A DNA stretch of 10,496 bases from contig JAFGFR010000052.1 of assembly GCA_016930955.1 (NCBI GenBank), positions 1 to 10,496 on the forward strand. Direction: 5' to 3'. The stretch's first letter is position 1; each line of letters opens with the position of its first letter. Made by a program: the position numbers and the translations under genes. Shown piece by piece: positions 7,188 to 10,496 of the stretch. The DNA is from Victivallales bacterium (lineage in GTDB: Bacteria > Verrucomicrobiota > Lentisphaeria > Victivallales > JAADHT01). The notes beneath the pieces are model-generated. The model was not told the origin of the DNA and made no database searches. It saw only the letters and a list, made by a program, of their open reading frames with translations.

Positions 7188-7945
7188 AGCTATCGAACAG
7201 CCCTGGGAATTCCAGACGTTTTGCCGTTATAGCTTGCGCCGTGCTCCTGAGGGAGCTCTACCACTGCGCTGCAATGTCCAAAAACATAATTGACATCATC
7301 CCTCTTGATCAAGGGCTGCACGACCTCGGAGAGAAACCCATGTCGGCCGAGATCCAGAGAACCATTGACTCCATAGAGCACCAGAAGCACGATGCCATCC
7401 TTTTGGGCTACGGGCTTTGCAACAACGGCATCAGGGGCTTGCATGCGCCGATAACCACGGTTGTCCCGAGGGTCCACGACTGCATCGCGTTGCTCATGGG
7501 CTCACGCGTAAAGTTCCAGAAATATTTCGACGACAACCCCGGAACCTTCTACCGCTCGGCTGGCTGGATTGAAAGAGTCACAAGCCACTTGTCGAACCCC
7601 CAGAGCACAACCTCACTCATGGGAATGGCTACATACGAGGAATATGCCGAGAAATACGGCCCCGAAAACGCCAAATACCTTATCGAGACACTGGAAGGAG
7701 GCCTCAAGCACTACGAGAAGCTGACCTACATAGACACAGTTCCCGGCTGCTTCCGGCAATACAGGGAAAGCTCGCGCGACGAGGCTGAAAACAATGGTTG
7801 GAAATACGAGGCTTTCCAAGGAGGCACGGATCTGCTTCAAAGGCTTCTGGATGGCTCTTGGGACGATGAAGACTTCCTGGTGCTCAAGCCCGGAGAAACA
7901 ATCCAGGCCAGTTACGACGACAAGGTTGTCTGCGCCGGCTCATAA
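7184..7945 (+). CDS. DUF1638 domain protein
   Basis: The 253-residue protein matches the DUF1638 family from memory of its signatures: an N-terminal AVIACAVLLREL strand-helix (14-25), DAILLGYGLCNNGIRGL (70-86) and PRVHDCIALLMGS (95-107). Cysteines lie at 18, 28, 79, 100, 189 and 250. Those at 18, 79 and 100 fall in the conserved blocks and could bind a metal or Fe-S cluster, which is inference. Family function is unknown. Some relatives are encoded beside corrinoid-dependent methyltransferases, but no such gene is present here. There is no signal peptide or membrane segment. The start ATG overlaps the cca stop (ATGA), with GGAGG at 7170-7174, 9 nt upstream, so translation is probably coupled to cca. 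A 139-bp gap follows before the ketosynthase gene. Confidence 0.85.
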   Translation: MKLSNSPGNSRRFAVIACAVLLRELYHCAAMSKNIIDIIPLDQGLHDLGEKPMSAEIQRTIDSIEHQKHDAILLGYGLCNNGIRGLHAPITTVVPRVHDCIALLMGSRVKFQKYFDDNPGTFYRSAGWIERVTSHLSNPQSTTSLMGMATYEEYAEKYGPENAKYLIETLEGGLKHYEKLTYIDTVPGCFRQYRESSRDEAENNGWKYEAFQGGTDLLQRLLDGSWDDEDFLVLKPGETIQASYDDKVVCAGS

Positions 7946-7963
7946 CCCGCTGGCGTGTGAAAT

Positions 7964-7994
7964 TTGACAAGGGAAATAGCTTAATCGCGATAGA
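7964..7994 (+). promoter_or_regulatory. Weak candidate promoter upstream of the ketosynthase gene
   Basis: A perfect TTGACA (7964-7969) is followed by GATAGA (7989-7994) after a 19-bp spacer, which is longer than the usual 17 bp. It lies in the 139-bp gap after the DUF1638 gene, about 90 bp before the ketosynthase start, so it could give that gene its own transcript. The -10 match is poor. Confidence 0.25.
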
Positions 7995-8084
7995 CGCGAC
8001 CGTCGATTGATGCTAGATTCATGGGCCGTGACGAAGGCAATCAGAGAAAAATCAGTTTGGCTGCGATAGAAAGGTTTGTGCAGG

Positions 8085-9377
8085 ATGTCCGGAAAGACAA
8101 GATGCAGGATAGCGATTACGGGGATAGGTTTGGTATCCCCCAACGGGAACAGCCCGAGTGAATACAGGAACAGCCTGTTGAACGCAGTCTCGGGGATCAG
8201 GAACATAGACCTGCGCTACATAGGGCGGGTGCATGCCGGGGTATGCGCGTTCGACACACTCCGCCACCAGAACAAACGCGATGTGCGCAACGGCACGCGC
8301 GCCGGCTCGATAGCGATATATTGCGCCGGCGAAGCGCTGAATGACGCAGGAATCGCCCAGGATTCTCTCGTCAAGGACAGGACAGGCGTGTACATCGGGC
8401 TCACCGAGCACGGAAACGTCGAGACCGAGAACGAGGTCTACAACATCAGCAGATTCAACTACGACATCAAGTTCTGGAACCACTACCACAACCCCCGTAC
8501 AGTCCTGAACAGCCCCGCAGGCGAAGTGACGATAAAATTCGGCGTTACAGGGCCCCACTACTGCATCGGCGCCGCCTGCGCGGGAGGCAACGCGGGCTTG
8601 ATACAGGGAGCCCAGCAGCTCGAGCTCGGTGAAGTGGATCTGGCCATAGCAGGAGGTGTATCGGAAAGCATCGGCACCTTCGGGATCTTCGCCAGCTTCA
8701 AAAGCCAGAACGCACTCGCCATCCACGATGACCCTACCAAGGCCAGCCGCCCGTTCGATTTCGAACGTAACGGTATCGTCGTGGCCGAAGGCGGATGCCT
8801 CTTCATCATGGAGAGATTGGAGGACGCAGTCAAACGCGGCGCAAAAATTTACTGCGAGATCCTCGGATACGCCATGAACTCCGATGCCGCCCATCCAGTC
8901 CTCCCAAATGCCCCAACACAGGCACAGTGCATCGAGAAGGCCCTGAGGAAAGCCGGCCTCCGCCCACAGGACATTGACCTCGTCAGCACTCACGGCACAG
9001 GCACAAAAATGGGCGACGCTCAGGAAGTCCAGGCCATCAAGCAGGTCTTCGCGCAATGCGATGACTCACAAGCCCCTTTCCTCAACAACACAAAAGGCTT
9101 CATAGGACATGCTATGGGCGCCGCAGGAGCACTCGAGCTCGCAGGCAATATCCCCACATTCTCAGACAATCTCATCCATCCATGCATGAACCTCGACAAC
9201 CTCGACCAAGACTGCGAAATCCGCAAATTCGTCACAGGCTCCCCCCTCAACGCACCCTCCATCAAAACCATCGCAAACAACTCATTCGGCATGATGGGCA
9301 TCAACTCCGTCGTCATCGTAGGCAGGCATGAACCTCATCTTCCCCCTAATGAAACTCGAACGACGGTTATCACATGA
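8085..9377 (+). CDS. Beta-ketoacyl-ACP synthase family protein (KAS II/FabF-like)
   Basis: The 430-residue protein has the thiolase fold of ketosynthases, which condense an acyl thioester with malonyl-ACP. It begins RIAITGIGLVSPNGN (about 8-22). The catalytic Cys165 sits in GAACAGG, His303 in STHGTGTKMGD, Lys337 in TKGFIGH and His342 in GHAMGAAGA, so the Cys-His-His triad is complete. The C-terminal loop is NSFGMMGIN (about 399-407), where FabF proteins usually have NSFGFGGTN; this loop gates the acyl pocket. No acyl carrier protein, ketoreductase or malonyltransferase is adjacent, so it may not be the housekeeping FabF but a specialised ketosynthase. The ATG at 8085 is preferred; an in-frame TTG at 8076 would add three residues. 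AAGG lies 10 nt upstream. The 3' third avoids G at third codon positions, unlike the 5' part. Confidence 0.9.
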   Translation: MSGKTRCRIAITGIGLVSPNGNSPSEYRNSLLNAVSGIRNIDLRYIGRVHAGVCAFDTLRHQNKRDVRNGTRAGSIAIYCAGEALNDAGIAQDSLVKDRTGVYIGLTEHGNVETENEVYNISRFNYDIKFWNHYHNPRTVLNSPAGEVTIKFGVTGPHYCIGAACAGGNAGLIQGAQQLELGEVDLAIAGGVSESIGTFGIFASFKSQNALAIHDDPTKASRPFDFERNGIVVAEGGCLFIMERLEDAVKRGAKIYCEILGYAMNSDAAHPVLPNAPTQAQCIEKALRKAGLRPQDIDLVSTHGTGTKMGDAQEVQAIKQVFAQCDDSQAPFLNNTKGFIGHAMGAAGALELAGNIPTFSDNLIHPCMNLDNLDQDCEIRKFVTGSPLNAPSIKTIANNSFGMMGINSVVIVGRHEPHLPPNETRTTVIT

Positions 9378-9686
9378 GATCAGATAGAATATTGTAACAG
9401 CGAACGTGAACCCTGACACCTAATCTGTGTTGCGGTAATGCAGTAATGCTGTATTGAGTTGATGCAGTGGAGAGTTACTAATTCCATCGCCGCGCGGTAT
9501 GCGTCAAATCTTTCGCCTGCCTGTGCCGACACCCATGTCGCTCAACAAGGCGCTTATCCAGAGTGAATGTGTCCCGCCTTCCCTATGAAAAAACTCCAAA
9601 AAAAACGCCATGCAGCCCTTGAATTCGCCTCTCCCTAGGGTAAATTGATGAAGTTTTACGGATTCATAAAAGCATAAACCGGCAGG
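9378..9686. other. Intergenic region without a supported gene
   Basis: This 309-bp gap lies between the ketosynthase and the GbsR-like regulator. It holds a tandem octamer TAATGCAG/TAATGCTG (9436-9451) that could be an operator half-site pair, an A/T-rich stretch before the regulator (9641-9680), and only tiny open frames without ribosome binding sites. No strong terminator hairpin with a T tract follows the ketosynthase stop. It presumably carries the promoter of the regulator, but no clear -35/-10 pair stands out. Confidence 0.4.
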
Positions 9687-10178
9687 ATGATGGACAGAAA
9701 CGATGGATTGGCAAGTGCCCGGCAGTGCCTGATAAGGTCTGCGGGCTGGACGACGCAGGACGTTGGCCTCGGCAGGATAGTTGGCGAGGTCCTTGCTGTG
9801 GTCTACCTTAACGAGTTGCCGTCGTCGCTGGACGACATAGGTGATTCCTTGGGCTTGAGCAAGGCTGCGGTGAGCATAGCCACACGACAGTTGGACAAAT
9901 ACGGGCTGCTGAAGCGGGTCCGGAATCCTGGGGACCGCAAGACCTACTACCGTGTGACAGATCATTTTGCGGCGGCTCTGCAGCACGGGATACTCGAGAT
10001 GGTGCGTGCGAAGCTACAGGGGGCGAAGGAGGTGCTTGACCAGGCGGATAGGCATCTTGAGGGTGCCGGGGAGTCTGCTGAGAAGAACTTTATCTCCGGC
10101 CAGATCAAGAGAGCCCGCGGCATACGCGACCGCACCGACAAGCTCTTGAACAACCCCCTGATGAGGTTTCTGCGCTAG
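9687..10178 (+). CDS. GbsR/MarR-type winged helix-turn-helix transcriptional regulator
   Basis: The 163-residue protein has a winged helix-turn-helix domain (about 28-95). GLGRIVGEVLAVVYL matches the first helix of the GbsR family, and SLDDIGDSLGLSKAAVSI followed by TRQLDKYGLLKRVR gives the helix-turn-helix. The wing is PGDRKTYYRV (81-90). Residues 100-155 look like a charged helical dimerisation tail. Relatives of GbsR act as DNA-binding repressors, classically of glycine betaine synthesis or transport genes; no such genes are here, so the target is unknown. Two consecutive ATGs (9687, 9690) are possible starts, and GGCAGG abuts the first. The 3' end points into a 318-bp non-coding block rich in hairpins. 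Codon use is G-rich at third positions, unlike the end of the preceding gene. Confidence 0.88.
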   Translation: MMDRNDGLASARQCLIRSAGWTTQDVGLGRIVGEVLAVVYLNELPSSLDDIGDSLGLSKAAVSIATRQLDKYGLLKRVRNPGDRKTYYRVTDHFAAALQHGILEMVRAKLQGAKEVLDQADRHLEGAGESAEKNFISGQIKRARGIRDRTDKLLNNPLMRFLR

Positions 10179-10200
10179 TTTTCCCATGGGGAGGGGAAGA

Positions 10201-10295
10201 TGTCCGCGGGTCGCGGCAGCCCGTCGGCAAAGGTGCTTTCAAGGCCGCGTGCGGAAAGTCACCGTGTAAGTGACGGGGCGAAGCGCGCCCGGACA
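10201..10295 (+). ncRNA. Candidate structured RNA of unknown class
   Basis: Several compatible helices can be drawn by hand. P1 is TGTCCG (10201-10206) / CGGACA (10290-10295), closing the whole block. P2 is CGCGGC (10212-10217) / GCCGCG (10244-10249), with a small inner AAAG/CTTT stem. P3 is GTCAC (10258-10262) / GTGAC (10270-10274). P4 is GGGCG (10276-10280) / CGCCC (10286-10290), sharing one base with P1. This would be a multi-branched fold of about 95 nt starting 22 nt after the regulator's stop codon. I compared it with remembered consensus features of cobalamin, SAM, c-di-GMP, glycine and TPP riboswitches, SRP RNA and tRNA, and found no match. GC-rich DNA pairs readily by chance and strand is assumed, so this is tentative. 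Confidence 0.35.
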
Positions 10296-10371
10296 CAGAT
10301 TTCACCCAAGAAAAAATACATTTCCCCGCGAATAACGCTAATCTCCGCTAAAGAGAATAAATATTTTCATA

Positions 10372-10418
10372 GAGCCAATTTCAAAACTACCCGTGGCCGC
10401 GCGGCCTGTAATTTTGGA
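10372..10418. repeat. Palindromic intergenic repeat, copy 2 (inverted relative to copy 1)
   Basis: AGCCAATTTCAAAACTAC (10373-10390) continues into CCCG and matches the reverse complement of 3145-3165 at 20 of 21 positions. The stem is kept here too: CAAAACTAC (10382-10390) pairs with GTAATTTTG (10408-10416) apart from one C-A mismatch. The loop holds a perfect 12-nt palindrome, GGCCGCGCGGCC (10395-10406). The loop differs from copy 1 while the stem is preserved, as expected for a structurally constrained element. Confidence 0.7.
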
Positions 10419-10496
10419 TGCGAGGCCACGCCGATGCGGGAGCGGGCATACCTGTATGGTCTGTCCCGACCGCTCCGGCGTGGCATTCGCACCAAA
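10413..10496. repeat. Long imperfect inverted repeat ending at the window edge
   Basis: The arms 10413-10433 and 10476-10496 are inverted copies. TTTGG, TGCGA and GCCACGCCG on the left are matched by CGGCGTGGC, TCGCA and CCAAA on the right, 19 paired positions with small bulges. An inner stem GAGCGG (10440-10445) / CCGCTC (10470-10475) and an apical CATA/TATG extend the hairpin. It shares its first few bases with the preceding repeat. The right arm ends exactly at the last base, so the element may continue outside. No coding potential is seen. Confidence 0.6.

Noticed and set aside
8021..8161. A 46-residue open frame beginning upstream of the ketosynthase start
   Set aside because: It overlaps the ketosynthase N terminus in another frame, lacks a Shine-Dalgarno, and its sequence looks like an out-of-frame reading of the real gene.
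8052..9056. A 334-codon open frame on the minus strand opposite the ketosynthase gene
   Set aside because: It lies antisense to a clearly conserved ketosynthase, is rich in the Val/Ala/Asp pattern expected from a mirrored GC-rich gene, and has no recognisable domain.
9499..9588. A 29-residue open frame in the gap before the GbsR-like gene, and a 17-residue one just after it
   Set aside because: There is no ribosome binding site, no recognisable peptide features, and the lengths are expected by chance.
10201..10295. Cobalamin or c-di-GMP riboswitch identity for the structured block
   Set aside because: Some short strings look similar (GTAAGTGACGGGGCGAAG resembles part of a cobalamin element), but the diagnostic core blocks are missing.

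Overview
The window reads as ordinary chromosomal DNA of a Gram-negative-type bacterium with moderate-to-high GC (roughly mid-50s percent by eye). The evidence is a Mur ligase, a secreted protein with a Sec signal peptide, Shine-Dalgarno sites (AGGAG, GGAGG), and solitary, loosely clustered housekeeping genes. The mix of a large secreted TPR protein, a DUF1638 protein, a GbsR-like regulator and dispersed palindromic intergenic repeats would fit the Lentisphaerota/Kiritimatiellota/Verrucomicrobiota side of the PVC group. That placement is a low-confidence impression, not something the sequence proves.

The left half (1-5655) is on the minus strand. Transcription would run from ppx (Ppx/GppA phosphatase, 5655-4711) into an overlapping MurC/Mpl-type Mur ligase gene (4733-3297). 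A 211-bp spacer with a palindromic repeat follows, then a yjbQ/UPF0047 gene (3085-2687), then a large secreted TPR protein that starts at 2607 and runs off the left edge with 869 codons visible. A divergent intergenic region of about 150-180 bp separates ppx from the right half.

The right half is on the plus strand. It holds a CCA-adding enzyme/poly(A)-polymerase-type nucleotidyltransferase with an HD domain (5838-7187), a DUF1638 gene coupled to it by an ATGA stop/start overlap (7184-7945), a solitary beta-ketoacyl-ACP synthase (8085-9377), a 309-bp gap with no supported gene, and a GbsR/MarR-type winged-helix regulator (9687-10178). The last 318 bp contain no gene but are densely structured. 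They hold a candidate structured RNA (10201-10295), a second copy of the palindromic repeat (10372-10418), and a long imperfect hairpin that ends at the window edge (10413-10496).

No CRISPR array, prophage, transposase, tRNA, rRNA or recognisable defence system is visible. The items most worth a second look are non-coding: the two inverted copies of a palindromic element and the structured block at the right end. Lesser oddities are variant motifs in the Mur ligase and ketosynthase, a codon-usage shift inside the ketosynthase gene, and long G tracts in coding sequence. I see no convincing new multi-gene system.
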